Below are positions 46,059 through 55,339 of a stretch of 64,000 bases of DNA, one piece after another. The translations under genes and the position numbers were made by a program. Position 1 is the stretch's first letter, and every line of letters begins with the position of its first letter. The notes beneath the pieces are model-generated. The model was not told the DNA's origin, did not search any database, and saw only the letters and a list, made by a program, of their open reading frames with translations. Origin of the DNA: Pseudomonas paraversuta (GTDB lineage Bacteria; Pseudomonadota; Gammaproteobacteria; Pseudomonadales; Pseudomonadaceae); the NCBI RefSeq assembly GCF_904063065.1, contig NZ_CAJFCL010000005.1:124001-188000 (forward strand), read 5' to 3'.

Positions 46059-46499
46059 ATGAGTGCTTTAACCTTGAAAGTCGCTTTAGACCTGACCGCA
46101 CAGGCCTTGAACACAGGGCGCCGGATAAGCGCCGCCCCATTGACCGTGGCGGTGCTGGACAGCGGCGGGCATTTGCTGGCGCTGCAGCGCGAAGATGGCG
46201 CCAGCCTGCTACGGCCCAGCATTGCCATTGGCAAGGCTTGGGGCGCGATTGCACTGGGTAAGGGCTCGCGTTTGCTGGCGCTGGATGCACAGCAGCGCCC
46301 GGCGTTTTTCGCCGCGCTGAACGGCATGGGCCAGAGTGACGTGGTGCCTGCGCCGGGCGGGGTACTGATTCGCGATGCTCAGGGGCAGGTGATAGGCGCC
46401 ATGGGTATCAGCGGCGATACCTCGGATATTGACGAGCAATGCGCCATCAGTGCGATAGAAGCCCAGGGCTTGCGGGCGGATGCGGGGGTGGCGGTGTAG
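46059..46499 (+). CDS. GlcG/HbpS family protein
   Basis: A 146-residue protein of the GlcG/HbpS (DUF336) family. TVAVLDSGGHLLALQREDG and PGGVLIRDAQGQVIGAMGISG are typical. Homologues occur in glycolate and glyoxylate loci and some bind heme; the biochemical role is unclear. It starts at ATG 46059 with AAGGA upstream, divergent from gcl and sharing its operator type. Confidence 0.85.
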   Translation: MSALTLKVALDLTAQALNTGRRISAAPLTVAVLDSGGHLLALQREDGASLLRPSIAIGKAWGAIALGKGSRLLALDAQQRPAFFAALNGMGQSDVVPAPGGVLIRDAQGQVIGAMGISGDTSDIDEQCAISAIEAQGLRADAGVAV

Positions 46500-46523
46500 T
46501 CCGTTATTGGCTCGCCGCTTGTT

Positions 46524-46891
46524 GTAGGAGCGAGCTTGCCTCGCGATCTGTTTTAAAGGCTCGCGAGGCAAGCTCGTTCTTACAGAGGGCAGGGGGTGGT
46601 CAGTCAGGTGCCTCGCGTCTGTTTTAAAGGCTCGCGAGGCAAGCTCGCTCCTACAGGGGCAGGGGGTGGGCAGTCCGGTGCTTTGCGTCTGTTTTAAAGG
46701 CTCGCGAGCAAGCTCGCTCCTACAGGGGGCAGGGGGTGGGCAGTCCGGTGCCTCGCGTCTGTTTTAAAGGCTCGCGAGGCAAGCTCGCTCCTACAGGGGG
46801 CAGGGGTGGGCAGTCCTGTGCCTCGCGTCTGTTTTAAAAGCTCGCGAGGCAAGCTCGCTCCTACAGGGGCAGGGGCAGGGGCAGGGGGTGG
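46524..46891. repeat. REP followed by a five-copy 70-bp minisatellite
   Basis: A full REP opens the array at 46524. CTGTTTTAAA then recurs at 46548, 46619, 46689, 46759 and 46829, giving five units of 70-71 bases. Each holds one REP arm (GGCTCGCGAGGCAAGCTCGC), a G-rich run and CAGTCCGGTG-type sequence that also forms the 3' end of the adjacent tetR gene. The last unit carries extra AGGGGC triplicates. No gene is present. Confidence 0.9.
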
Positions 46892-47497
46892 TCAGTCCGG
46901 TGCACATCCCTTGAGCACCAGGCGGATGATGGTCTGGGCCGCGGCTTCGTAGTCGCTGTCTTGCAGTTTGGCTTTGCCGGTGATGGCCGAGATCTGCCAG
47001 TCGAAGTCGGCATAGGTCTGGGTCGCTGCCCAGATACTGAACATCAGGTGATGGGGGTCGATCGGCGCAATCTGGCCACGGTCGATCCAGGTCTGGATGC
47101 AGTCAATGTTGTGTTTGGCCTGGACGTTCAACAATTGCACCTGCTGCTCGCTCAGGTGCGGGGCGCCATGCATGATTTCGCTGGCGAACACTTTTGACGC
47201 AAAGGGCAGGTCGCGGGAAATCATGATTTTGGAACGGATGTAATTGCTCAGTACGGCATTGGGTTCGCCGTCGGCATTGAACGGGGTCGATGCGCGCAGA
47301 ATAGGGTCGATAATGCTTTCGAGGACCTCGCGGTAGAGGTTCTCCTTGGATTTGAAGTAGTAGTAGACATTGGGCTTGGGCAAGCCTGCCTTGGCGGCGA
47401 TGTCGCTGGTTTTGCTGGCGGCGAAACCCTTGTCAGCGAACTCTTCGCTGGCGGCACGCAAAATCAGTTCTTTATTACGCTCGCGGATACTGCTCAT
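46892..47497 (-). CDS. TetR family regulator, RutR-like
   Basis: A 201-residue regulator. The N-terminal helix-turn-helix is [20 protein letters not shown]. The C-terminal domain resembles RutR/YcdC of E. coli, with a matching IDP(H/Q)HL(M/I)FxIWA stretch. It may sense a pyrimidine- or purine-type ligand; that is inference. ATG 47497 ([10 protein letters not shown]) is chosen. Its stop codon lies in the end of a minisatellite, so C-terminal residues may vary among strains. Confidence 0.88.
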   Translation of the reverse strand: MSSIRERNKELILRAASEEFADKGFAASKTSDIAAKAGLPKPNVYYYFKSKENLYREVLESIIDPILRASTPFNADGEPNAVLSNYIRSKIMISRDLPFASKVFASEIMHGAPHLSEQQVQLLNVQAKHNIDCIQTWIDRGQIAPIDPHHLMFSIWAATQTYADFDWQISAITGKAKLQDSDYEAAAQTIIRLVLKGCAPD

Positions 47498-47630
47498 AAA
47501 CCCGATATTTCCTTGCCTGGTTGGGCGGTCGGGCATGGTAGCACCGGGCTTGCGGGCTGCTCAAGATTGCAGCCTGAGGGCTGGCACGCGCTATGCTTGG
47601 CACCATTCAATCTGGAAGGGAAGTTTGCCC

Positions 47631-48572
47631 ATGGCAGGCAGTAGTTTACTGGTGTTGCTCGACGATATCGCCGCAGTCCTTGATGACGTCGCGCTGATGA
47701 CCAAAGTGGCCGCCAAAAAGACCGCCGGGGTGCTGGGGGATGACCTTGCACTCAACGCGCAGCAGGTCTCTGGCGTAAGGGCTGACCGGGAGTTGCCGGT
47801 GGTGTGGGCGGTAGCCAAAGGCTCGTTTCGCAACAAGCTGATTCTGGTGCCCGCGGCGCTGGCCATCAGTGCGTTTGCGCCGTGGGCCGTGACGCCGCTG
47901 TTGATGCTGGGCGGTGCTTACCTGTGTTTTGAGGGTTTTGAAAAACTCGCCCATCCGTTTATGCACAGCAAGGCCGAAGATCAGGGCAAGCACCAGGCGT
48001 TGCAACAGGCGGTGGCCGATGCAGAAGTCGATCTGGTGGCTTTCGAGAAAGACAAGGTCAAGGGGGCCATACGCACCGACTTCATTCTGTCGGCCGAAAT
48101 TATCGCCATCACCCTGGGGATCGTGTCCGAATCGCCGTTGCTGCAGCAGGTCGTCGTGCTCAGCGGTATCGCCATTGTGATGACGGTGGGGGTTTATGGC
48201 CTGGTGGGCGGCATCGTCAAACTGGATGACGCCGGCCTGTACCTGAGCCAGAAAACCGGTGATGGTGTGTGGTCAGGTTTCCAGCGCAGTTTCGGCCGAG
48301 GTTTGTTGAGTACCGCGCCGTACATGATGAAAAGCCTGTCGGTGATCGGCACCGCGGCCATGTTTATGGTCGGTGGCGGCATCCTCACCCATGGCGTACC
48401 TGCGGCCCATCACTGGATCGAAGGCGTGGCTGCAAGCAGCGCCCAGTGGCTGGGTGTGGTCTCGGCCATAGTCCCGACCCTGCTCAATACCGTGGCCGGC
48501 ATTGTTGCCGGCGCGGTGGTGCTGGCCGTGGTGGCGGGCGTGAGCAAGGTCTGGCGCGCCATCAAAGGCTAG
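47631..48572 (+). CDS. DUF808 family membrane protein (YedI-like)
   Basis: A 313-residue inner-membrane protein. [20 protein letters not shown] and [19 protein letters not shown] are diagnostic of the DUF808/YedI family. About five hydrophobic segments lie after residue 75. Its function is unknown. The start at ATG 47631 has a strong GGAAGGGAAG site. It overlaps the convergent MFS gene by 11 bases at the 3' end. Confidence 0.9.
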   Translation: MAGSSLLVLLDDIAAVLDDVALMTKVAAKKTAGVLGDDLALNAQQVSGVRADRELPVVWAVAKGSFRNKLILVPAALAISAFAPWAVTPLLMLGGAYLCFEGFEKLAHPFMHSKAEDQGKHQALQQAVADAEVDLVAFEKDKVKGAIRTDFILSAEIIAITLGIVSESPLLQQVVVLSGIAIVMTVGVYGLVGGIVKLDDAGLYLSQKTGDGVWSGFQRSFGRGLLSTAPYMMKSLSVIGTAAMFMVGGGILTHGVPAAHHWIEGVAASSAQWLGVVSAIVPTLLNTVAGIVAGAVVLAVVAGVSKVWRAIKG

Positions 48573-49761
48573 GACGAACCGTGGTGCTGCGTTGCAACAA
48601 GCGATAACCCAGTACGGCAACCAGCAGCATCACGCTCCCCGCCGCCAGCGATACGCCAAACCCGGCCTGGGCACCGTAAGCATCAATGACCCAGCCGCCA
48701 AGCACGGCGCCCAGGGCAACCCCCATGCCCAGGCCGGTGATCATCCAGGTCAGGCCTTCGGTGAGCTTGGCCGGCGGCACTATGTTTTCCACCAGGCCCA
48801 TGGCGGTAATCAGGGTCGGGGCGAAGAACAGCCCGGCGACAAACATGGCGCCGGCCAGGGTGGCGATGCTGTCGGCCCACATCAGCGGCACCATGGTCAA
48901 TGCGGTGGCCAGCGCACCCAGCAGGAACAGTTTGGGCAACGGCATGTTCAGCTTGAGCGTGCCGAACACCAGTCCGACGATGCACGATCCCAATGCGTAC
49001 ACCGACAGCACAATACTCGCGGCGGCGGGTTGGCCTTGCTGTTGGGCGAAGGCAACACTGACCACATCCACGGTGCCGACAATCGTCCCCAGCCCCAGCA
49101 ATGCCAGGAGCAATATCATCACTGCACCCTGACTCAGGACGGTGCCGTTGTTGTCGGCGCTGCGCGGGTGCACGGGTGGCTCGGTTTTGCGTTGCAGTAC
49201 AAATGCAGTGACCCCGATCGCGAGGAAAATGGCGGCCGCCAGAGGGCCGGCCTGGGGAAACAGCGCCACGCTCAGCCCCACGGAAATCGGCGGGCCAATA
49301 ATAAAACTCACCTCATCGAGTACCGATTCGAACGAGAACGCGGTATGCAGTTTGGGCGAGCCGCGAAACAACTCGGTCCAGCGTGCGCGGACCATCGCCG
49401 ACATGCTGGGAATGCAGCCGGCCAGCGCGGCGAAGACGAAGAGAGTCCAGTCCGGCGCCGCGAAATGACTGCACAGCAGCAATGCCAGCAACGCCCCCAC
49501 GCCGATGGCGCTAATGCCGGGCAGCACGCGGCCCTGGCCGTATTGATCGACCCAGCGCGAGATCTGCGGTGCCAGCAATGCCATGGACAAGGCAAAGGTT
49601 GCTGCCACGGCACCAGCCAGCCAGTAGGAGTCGCGCAGTTGCGCCAGCATGGTAATGATGCCGATCCCGACCATGGAAATCGGCATGCGGGCGAGCAGGC
49701 CCGCACCGCTGAAAGCCTTGGTGCCGGGGGCGCTGAAAATCTCGCGATAAGGGTTGGCCAT
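48562..49761 (-). CDS. MFS transporter
   Basis: A 399-residue major facilitator with about 12 transmembrane helices. ATG 49761 ([13 protein letters not shown]) is chosen with GGAG eight bases upstream; an in-frame extension would be translated from operator sequence and is rejected. It is divergent from a TetR gene with shared operators, which suggests an inducible efflux pump. The substrate is unknown. Confidence 0.87.
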   Translation of the reverse strand: MANPYREIFSAPGTKAFSGAGLLARMPISMVGIGIITMLAQLRDSYWLAGAVAATFALSMALLAPQISRWVDQYGQGRVLPGISAIGVGALLALLLCSHFAAPDWTLFVFAALAGCIPSMSAMVRARWTELFRGSPKLHTAFSFESVLDEVSFIIGPPISVGLSVALFPQAGPLAAAIFLAIGVTAFVLQRKTEPPVHPRSADNNGTVLSQGAVMILLLALLGLGTIVGTVDVVSVAFAQQQGQPAAASIVLSVYALGSCIVGLVFGTLKLNMPLPKLFLLGALATALTMVPLMWADSIATLAGAMFVAGLFFAPTLITAMGLVENIVPPAKLTEGLTWMITGLGMGVALGAVLGGWVIDAYGAQAGFGVSLAAGSVMLLVAVLGYRLLQRSTTVRPSL

Positions 49762-49793
49762 ACAAGCTCCGGAGCAGTCATCTGACCGCGTCA

Positions 49794-49858
49794 CATACGC
49801 GGCGTATGCAGAAATATACGCATACGCTGCGTATGTCAATTAACATACGCGACGTATC
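49794..49858. promoter_or_regulatory. Three TetR operator palindromes in the MFS/TetR gap
   Basis: CATACGCGGCGTATG (49794-49808), CATACGCTGCGTATG (49821-49835) and CATACGCGACGTATC (49844-49858) are 15-base palindromes. The third is degenerate at one end. Half-site CATACGC is constant. They sit between the divergent starts, as expected for binding by the adjacent TetR protein. Confidence 0.8.
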
Positions 49859-49877
49859 TGAAATTAGGGGGACAGGC

Positions 49878-50480
49878 ATGGCGCCCAAAGTGCGGTCACA
49901 AATGATTGAACAAACCCGTGGCAAGCTGCTCGATGCAGCGCGTCAGGCGTTTGGCTCGATCGGTTATGCGCAGACGTCGATGGATGAACTCACTGCTTCG
50001 GTGGGGCTGACCCGGGGTGCGCTGTATCACCATTTTGGCGACAAGAAGGGGTTGTTGCAGGCCGTGGTGCAGCAAGTCGATGCCGAGCTGGATGTACAGC
50101 TGGCAGAGGCCTTTGCCCGGGCGGCGAGCCCGTGGGACGGTTTTAAAGGGCGTTGTCGGATGTTTCTGGAAATGGCACTACAGGTGGAGGTGCAGCGGAT
50201 CATGCTGCGCGATGCGCCGTCGGTGCTGGGGTCGCAGTACCTGCAGAGCAGCCAGTCGGACTGCAGCGCTTCAATGGCGGCGATGCTGCAAGGCTTGATG
50301 GACACCCGGGTGATTCAGGCCACCGATCCCGAAGCCCTGGCACGGTTGATTCAGGGTGGTTTGATGGACCTGTCGTTCTGGATTGCCGGGGCCGACAACC
50401 CGCCACAGCGTCTGGCGGCGTCTCTGGACAGCCTGGACCTGATGCTGCGCGGGTTGCTGCTGGCGCCCCAGGCGCAGTGA
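49878..50480 (+). CDS. TetR family regulator of the adjacent MFS gene
   Basis: A 200-residue regulator with helix-turn-helix TSMDELTASVGLTRGALYHH near residue 35. ATG 49878 (MAPKVRSQMI) is chosen with an AGGGGGACAGG site; upstream frame is operator DNA. Its likely targets are its own gene and the divergent MFS gene through the CATACGC palindromes. Confidence 0.88.
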   Translation: MAPKVRSQMIEQTRGKLLDAARQAFGSIGYAQTSMDELTASVGLTRGALYHHFGDKKGLLQAVVQQVDAELDVQLAEAFARAASPWDGFKGRCRMFLEMALQVEVQRIMLRDAPSVLGSQYLQSSQSDCSASMAAMLQGLMDTRVIQATDPEALARLIQGGLMDLSFWIAGADNPPQRLAASLDSLDLMLRGLLLAPQAQ

Positions 50481-50499
50481 AGCGCCCGGGGCCCGGGTA

Positions 50500-51285
50500 T
50501 CAGAAGTGGTACTTGACCAGCAGGCTCGCAGTGTCCTGATTGGTTTTGAACGCGCCGCTGTCTTCGATGCCGTATTTGTTTTTCCAGTAGTCGTATTCAA
50601 TACCGACGTACAGCTGCTTGGCGCCCCAGCTCAATGCCTTGCCCAGGTCATATTTGATCTGCGGGTTGAAGTGCAGGTTGGCGTGGTAGGTGCCGCGCGA
50701 GTTCTGGTCGTTGTCGACCACCCAGTCCATGTAGCCGTCGATCAGCACATCGGAATTGCCCAGGGGCAGGGTGTAGGACCACACCGGGGTGATCTGCCAC
50801 ACGCCACGGCCGGCACGGTTGCCTTCAGGGAAGCGCTGGTAGAAGTTCAGCTGGAAGTAGTCGAAGCCCGGTACGTTCAGGTCGAAACCCGGACCGATCA
50901 GGTAGGCATCGGTGTCGCCTTCGCCGAACTCGTAAGTCATGGCCAGCAGCACGTCTTTGATCGGACCGAACTCAAACTTCTGGTCGAAGATCTTGCCCAT
51001 CGACAAACGCGGGGTGAACTCGCCGTAGTAAGTGTTCGGGCCTACGTTGCCATCTTTTTTACCGTTGTAAAAAATACGGTCGACGAAGAGAAAGTTGTCA
51101 CCGTACTTCCAGCTGTCAGCGTGCTCGAAGGTCAGGGTCTGTTGAATTTTCGGGTTGACCTGGAAGTCCTTGCCGTACAAGTAAGTCAGGCTGTTGGTTT
51201 GCCATTGCAGCAGGTCGCCGGCAACTGCCGGTGCCCCGCCAAGCATGCTCCCCGCAAGCATCAGGCTGGTCAGAATGCGCTTCAT
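50500..51285 (-). CDS. Tsx/OmpK family outer membrane channel (copy 1)
   Basis: A 261-residue outer-membrane beta-barrel with a signal peptide (about residues 1-22, ending AVAGD). NSLTYLYGKDFQVNPKIQQT and the C-terminal Phe after alternating residues (SLLVKYHF) are typical of nucleoside-specific Tsx channels. It is followed upstream on the same strand by a close paralogue. Placement next to a purine permease suggests nucleoside or purine-derivative uptake; inferred. Confidence 0.87.
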   Translation of the reverse strand: MKRILTSLMLAGSMLGGAPAVAGDLLQWQTNSLTYLYGKDFQVNPKIQQTLTFEHADSWKYGDNFLFVDRIFYNGKKDGNVGPNTYYGEFTPRLSMGKIFDQKFEFGPIKDVLLAMTYEFGEGDTDAYLIGPGFDLNVPGFDYFQLNFYQRFPEGNRAGRGVWQITPVWSYTLPLGNSDVLIDGYMDWVVDNDQNSRGTYHANLHFNPQIKYDLGKALSWGAKQLYVGIEYDYWKNKYGIEDSGAFKTNQDTASLLVKYHF

Positions 51286-51591
51286 TCGGTTGCTCCAAAA
51301 ATTAAAAATTCTGCATTGATAAGAACGTAACGCTCTGTTCCGGCGCCTTGATTCCTCTGTTTAAAACTTGCCCTTTCGGTCAACTTTAATACCTGTAGCA
51401 AGTGCCGGGCCACGGCGGTTTGGCGGCCAACGTAAATCCCTCGGCTGTCGTCTGACAGTTGAGTGGATAGAGCGCTAAGGCGGCCGTAAGCCCTTGGTTT
51501 AACTGTATTAAGTTGGCTTTGAAGTCAGCTTTGAACAACGCTCACCCGTGAGCGGGCGCGCAGGATACGGGCTCCGGGGCCGGTACTCAAG

Positions 51592-51628
51592 TGCCCTGTC
51601 ATTGCGCATGTCGGGCAATCACAGGGCA
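51592..51628 (-). terminator. Hairpin after Tsx copy 2; contents of the 358-base gap
   Basis: TGCCCTGT and ACAGGGCA pair around an inner ATTGC/GCAAT stem, 16 bases after the stop of the second tsx-like gene (minus strand). No T-run is present, so termination is uncertain. The 51286-51643 gap also holds a CGCTCACCCGTGAGCG hairpin near 51539 and the promoter region for copy 1. No gene is seen. Confidence 0.45.
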
Positions 51629-51643
51629 TCGCAGAGGCTTGAT

Positions 51644-52429
51644 CTAGAAGTGCACTTTCACCAGGGCGCTGGCAGTGTTCTGATTGGTGTCCAGACGGCT
51701 GCTGCTATCGATGCCGTACTTGTCCTTCCAGTAACTGTATTCGATGCCGACATACAATTGTTTTTCACCCAGATTGAGGGCTTTGCCCAGGTCGTACTTG
51801 ATCTGCGGATTGAAGTGCAGGTTGGCGTGGTAAGTGCCCCGTGAGTTGCGGTCGTTGTCCACCACCCAGTCCATGTAGCCATCGATCAGCAGGTTGGAGC
51901 GGCCCAAGGGCAGGGTGTAGGAAAACGACGGAGTGATCTGCCAGGTTCCGGTGCCGGGACGCGGCCCTTCGGTGTGACGGCGATAGAAGTTGAGGGTGAA
52001 ATAATTGAACCCGGGTACCGCCAGGTCAAAGCCCGGGCCGATCAGGTAGGCCTCGCTGTCGCCTTCGCCGTACTCGTAAGTCATGGCCAGCAATACATCC
52101 TTGACTGGACCGAACTCCAGTTTCCGCTCGAATATCTTGCCGAACGACAGCCGCGGGCTGAACTCGCCGTAATAAGTGTGCGGACCTTTGTTGGGGTCGG
52201 CTTTGCCGTTGTAGAAAATCCGGTCGACAAACAGGAAGTTGTCGCCGTATTTCCATTTATCGGCATGTTCAAAGGTGAGGGTTTGCTGGATCGAAGGGTT
52301 GATCGCGAAATTCTTGCCGTACAGATACGTCAGGCTGTTGGTTTGCCATACAAACAGATCACCGGCCATGGCCTGACCGGCAGCCAGAAACCCACCCGCG
52401 AGCGTGATGCCCCAGTGTTTGCAGTTCAT
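51644..52429 (-). CDS. Tsx/OmpK family outer membrane channel (copy 2)
   Basis: A 261-residue paralogue of the preceding channel, the same length, with long identical stretches such as QQTLTFEHAD and GTYHANLHFNPQIKYDLGKA. The signal peptide ends near AMAGD, and the C-terminus SALVKVHF ends in Phe. Two tandem paralogues suggest duplication and possible specialisation. Confidence 0.87.
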   Translation of the reverse strand: MNCKHWGITLAGGFLAAGQAMAGDLFVWQTNSLTYLYGKNFAINPSIQQTLTFEHADKWKYGDNFLFVDRIFYNGKADPNKGPHTYYGEFSPRLSFGKIFERKLEFGPVKDVLLAMTYEYGEGDSEAYLIGPGFDLAVPGFNYFTLNFYRRHTEGPRPGTGTWQITPSFSYTLPLGRSNLLIDGYMDWVVDNDRNSRGTYHANLHFNPQIKYDLGKALNLGEKQLYVGIEYSYWKDKYGIDSSSRLDTNQNTASALVKVHF

Positions 52430-52475
52430 GGGTAATTCCCTTTTTTATTATTTTTAATACCGATGCGCCGATGCA

Positions 52476-52535
52476 CTGTAGGAGCGAGCTTGCTCGCGAG
52501 CTTTTCGTTGCTGCGTTAAAAGCTCGCTCCTACAG
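52476..52535. repeat. REP-type inverted repeat
   Basis: CTGTAGGAGCGAGCTTGCTC and AAAAGCTCGCTCCTACAG flank a short spacer. It lies between the permease stop and Tsx copy 2. Confidence 0.8.
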
Positions 52536-52551
52536 ACAGGCAGATGGGGCA

Positions 52552-53916
52552 TCAGTGCTGATGCACGTGCCCGCTCATGGCGGCGCGACCGGCGCCGCCC
52601 AGCACATTGAACAACAGGTTCAGGCTGACCGCGCTGACGGCGGCCATGGCAATGCCGCTGTGGGTGATGGGGCCCATCCACAGTGGCAGGTGGGCGAAGA
52701 ACTCCGGCCGTACCACCGGAATCAGGCCCATGCCGATACTTACCGCCACCAGCAATTGATTGCGTCGGTCGGCAATGTCCGCTTCCTGAAGGATCTTGAT
52801 CCCCGTGGCTGCCACCATGCCGAACATGGCGATGGCTGCGCCGCCCAGTACGGCTGGCGGAATCGAGGCCACCAGATAGGCTGCCTTGGGCAGCAGGCTG
52901 AGGGTAATCAGGAATACCCCGGCCATGATGGTTACCGAGCGGCAACGCACGCCGGTCATTTGCACCAGACCGATATTCTGGGCGAAGGAGGAGTGGGTAA
53001 AAGTGTTGAAGAAGCCGGCCAGGAACGAAGCCCCGGCATCGCACAGCAAGCCGCGGCGCAGCATGCGCGGGGTTACCTCCTGGCCGGTAATTTTGCCCAG
53101 GGCCAGAAACATCCCGGTGGACTCGACAAAAATGATCACCACCACCAGACACATGGACAGGATCGGTGCCAGATGGAATTCAGGCATGCCGAAGTGCAGC
53201 GGGGTGACCACCTGGAACCACGGCGCCAGACCGATGCCGTTGAGGTCGACCATGCCCAGTGCGCCGGACAATATATAACCCAGGGCCATCCCGATCAGCA
53301 CCGAAATGTTGACCCAGAAGCCACGCATGAAACGGTTGATCAGCAGGATGGTGGCCAGCACCAGTGCGGCGATGGCCAGGTACATCGGTGAGCCGAACTG
53401 TGCCGCGGCACTGCCGCCACCGGCCCAGTTCACTGCCACGGGGAACAGTGACAGGCCAATGGAGGTGATCACGGTGCCGGTCACCAGCGGCGGGAAGAAG
53501 CGCACCACCCTGGACATGAAGGGCGCGATGATCATCCCGAAAAAACCGGCAGCAATGGTTGCGCCGAAAATCCCGGTCATGCCGATACCCGGCATTCCGG
53601 CCATGGCCACCATGCTGCCGACTGCAGCGAAACTGGCGCCCATCATCACGGGCATGCGAATGCCCATGGGGCCGATGCCCATCGACTGGACGATGGTTGC
53701 GATCCCGGCCACCAGCAGGTCGGCGTTGATCAGGAAAGCGATCTCTTCGCGGCTAAGGCCCGCGGCCTGGCCGATAATCAGCGGTACGGCAACGGCGCCG
53801 CCATACATCAGCAGCACATGCTGCAAGCCGACCAGAATCAATTGCAACAACGGCAACCGCGCCAGGGGAGGCGGAGCGGTTATGGCGGGTATGCGTGGTT
53901 CGGTTAATTCGGACAT
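52552..53916 (-). CDS. NCS2 family xanthine/urate permease
   Basis: A 454-residue nucleobase:cation symporter with 12-14 helices. LLMYGGAVAVPLIIGQAAGL in the first helix, and FVESTGMFLALGKITG and GAGASFLAG-type stretches later, fit the xanthine/uracil/urate branch. It is last in the puuE-uraD-alc-allA-puuD cluster, pointing to urate or xanthine uptake, but the exact substrate is inferred. Confidence 0.88.
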   Translation of the reverse strand: MSELTEPRIPAITAPPPLARLPLLQLILVGLQHVLLMYGGAVAVPLIIGQAAGLSREEIAFLINADLLVAGIATIVQSMGIGPMGIRMPVMMGASFAAVGSMVAMAGMPGIGMTGIFGATIAAGFFGMIIAPFMSRVVRFFPPLVTGTVITSIGLSLFPVAVNWAGGGSAAAQFGSPMYLAIAALVLATILLINRFMRGFWVNISVLIGMALGYILSGALGMVDLNGIGLAPWFQVVTPLHFGMPEFHLAPILSMCLVVVIIFVESTGMFLALGKITGQEVTPRMLRRGLLCDAGASFLAGFFNTFTHSSFAQNIGLVQMTGVRCRSVTIMAGVFLITLSLLPKAAYLVASIPPAVLGGAAIAMFGMVAATGIKILQEADIADRRNQLLVAVSIGMGLIPVVRPEFFAHLPLWMGPITHSGIAMAAVSAVSLNLLFNVLGGAGRAAMSGHVHQH

Positions 53917-54000
53917 GCAACACCTCGTTCATTTTTATTGTTGTGAGCTTGTGGTGTGTTTCTGTGACCGCGCCATGGCTGCGGTCACAGAAGGTGTGCG

Positions 54001-55290
54001 TCAGTTGGTGCGGGCTCCGGTGTTGATCCAGGCGCCCAGAAGGTCACGTTCCTGTTGGGTCATCTGGGTGATGTTGCCCAGCGGCATGATCTGGCTGGCG
54101 ACGGCCTGGGCCTGAATCCGCGGTGCCATCAACTGGATTTGTTGTGCGGTGTCGAGCATCACGCCCCCGGGGGCCGCGCTGAACAGCGGGCTGGTGGGTG
54201 TGGCCGAATGACAGACCGCGCAGCGCTCCTGAATCACAGCGTGCACCTTGTCGAAATCGACGCTGGCCACCGGTGCTGGCGCTGCAGCAGGTGCAGTGAC
54301 AGGCGCCGGCGCGGTAGCGGGTTTGGCGCCACTGACTGCGGTTTCAGGGATGGGCTGATACTTGATCACCTTGGCCACTTCGGGGGCGGTTGGTGCAGGC
54401 TTGGGGCCGGTGACGTATGCCAGGCAGATCATGCCCAGGGCCGCGACCGGCAAGGTCCAGGCAAATTTGTGGCTGTTATGGCGGGTGTTGAAGTAATGGC
54501 GTACCAATACTGCCAGCACCGCAATCCCGGCCAGGATCAACCAGTTGTAGGCACTGCCGTAGGTGCTGGGGAAGTGGTTGCTGATCATGATGAACAGCAC
54601 CGGCAAGGTGAAGTAGTTGTTGTGACGCGAACGCAGCAGGCCTTTGGCCGGCAGGGCCGGATCGGGCGTACGGCCTTCCTTGATCGCGGCCACCAGAGCC
54701 CGCTGGGCCGGCATGATGATGCGAAACACGTTACCGACCATGATGGTGCCGATAATGGCGCCCACATGCAGATAGGCGCCTCGGCCGCTGAACACCTTGC
54801 TCAGGCCGAATGCGGCAGCTACCAGCAGTACGAACAGGATCAGGCCGAGCAGCGCCGGGCGTTTGCCCAGGGCCGAATCGCACAGAAAGTCGTAAATGAA
54901 CCAGCCGGCAACTAATGAACCAATGCCGATGGCCACCGCTTGCGGGCCGCTCAGGCTGCTGCCGGGAGCGATCAGGTAAAGTGCCGGGTTGAAGTAGAAC
55001 ACCAGGCACAGCAGGGCGATGCCCGACATCCAGGTGAAATAGGCCTCCCATTTAAACCAGTGCAGGTTGTCCGGCATGGTAGGGGGGGCCAGCTTGTATT
55101 TTTCGAGGTGGTAAATGCCGCCGCCGTGGATGGCCCACAAGTCGCCGGCCAGCCCCTCTTTTGGGTTGTTGCGGTTGAGGTTGTTTTCCAGCCAGACAAA
55201 ATAAAACGACGCGCCGATCCAGGCCACACCGGTAATCATATGAATCCAGCGTACGCTCAGATTCAGCCATTCCATCAGATGTGCTTCCAC
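54001..55290 (-). CDS. puuD: Urate hydroxylase PuuD (membrane urate oxidase with cytochrome c domain)
   Basis: A 429-residue membrane enzyme that oxidises urate to 5-hydroxyisourate. The N-terminal part (about residues 1-290) holds eight or so helices of the PuuD domain (WIHMITGVAWIGASFYF). After a Pro/Ala linker comes a cytochrome c domain with heme motif CAVCH. It passes electrons to a c-type cytochrome rather than making peroxide. The start is GTG 55290 with AGAGG upstream. Confidence 0.93.
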   Translation of the reverse strand: MEAHLMEWLNLSVRWIHMITGVAWIGASFYFVWLENNLNRNNPKEGLAGDLWAIHGGGIYHLEKYKLAPPTMPDNLHWFKWEAYFTWMSGIALLCLVFYFNPALYLIAPGSSLSGPQAVAIGIGSLVAGWFIYDFLCDSALGKRPALLGLILFVLLVAAAFGLSKVFSGRGAYLHVGAIIGTIMVGNVFRIIMPAQRALVAAIKEGRTPDPALPAKGLLRSRHNNYFTLPVLFIMISNHFPSTYGSAYNWLILAGIAVLAVLVRHYFNTRHNSHKFAWTLPVAALGMICLAYVTGPKPAPTAPEVAKVIKYQPIPETAVSGAKPATAPAPVTAPAAAPAPVASVDFDKVHAVIQERCAVCHSATPTSPLFSAAPGGVMLDTAQQIQLMAPRIQAQAVASQIMPLGNITQMTQQERDLLGAWINTGARTN

Positions 55291-55339
55291 AGTCTTTACC
55301 TCTTGCCTGTCACTCTTGCGTGAGTGATCAGACCTTCTC

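Noticed and set aside
46524..46891. CRISPR-like array at the 70-bp repeats
   Set aside because: Units are directly tandem with no unique spacers, contain REP arms, and no cas genes are near.
49762..49839. N-terminal extension of the MFS transporter rich in Ala/Tyr
   Set aside because: It is translated from the CATACGC operator palindromes; ATG 49761 has a good ribosome site.
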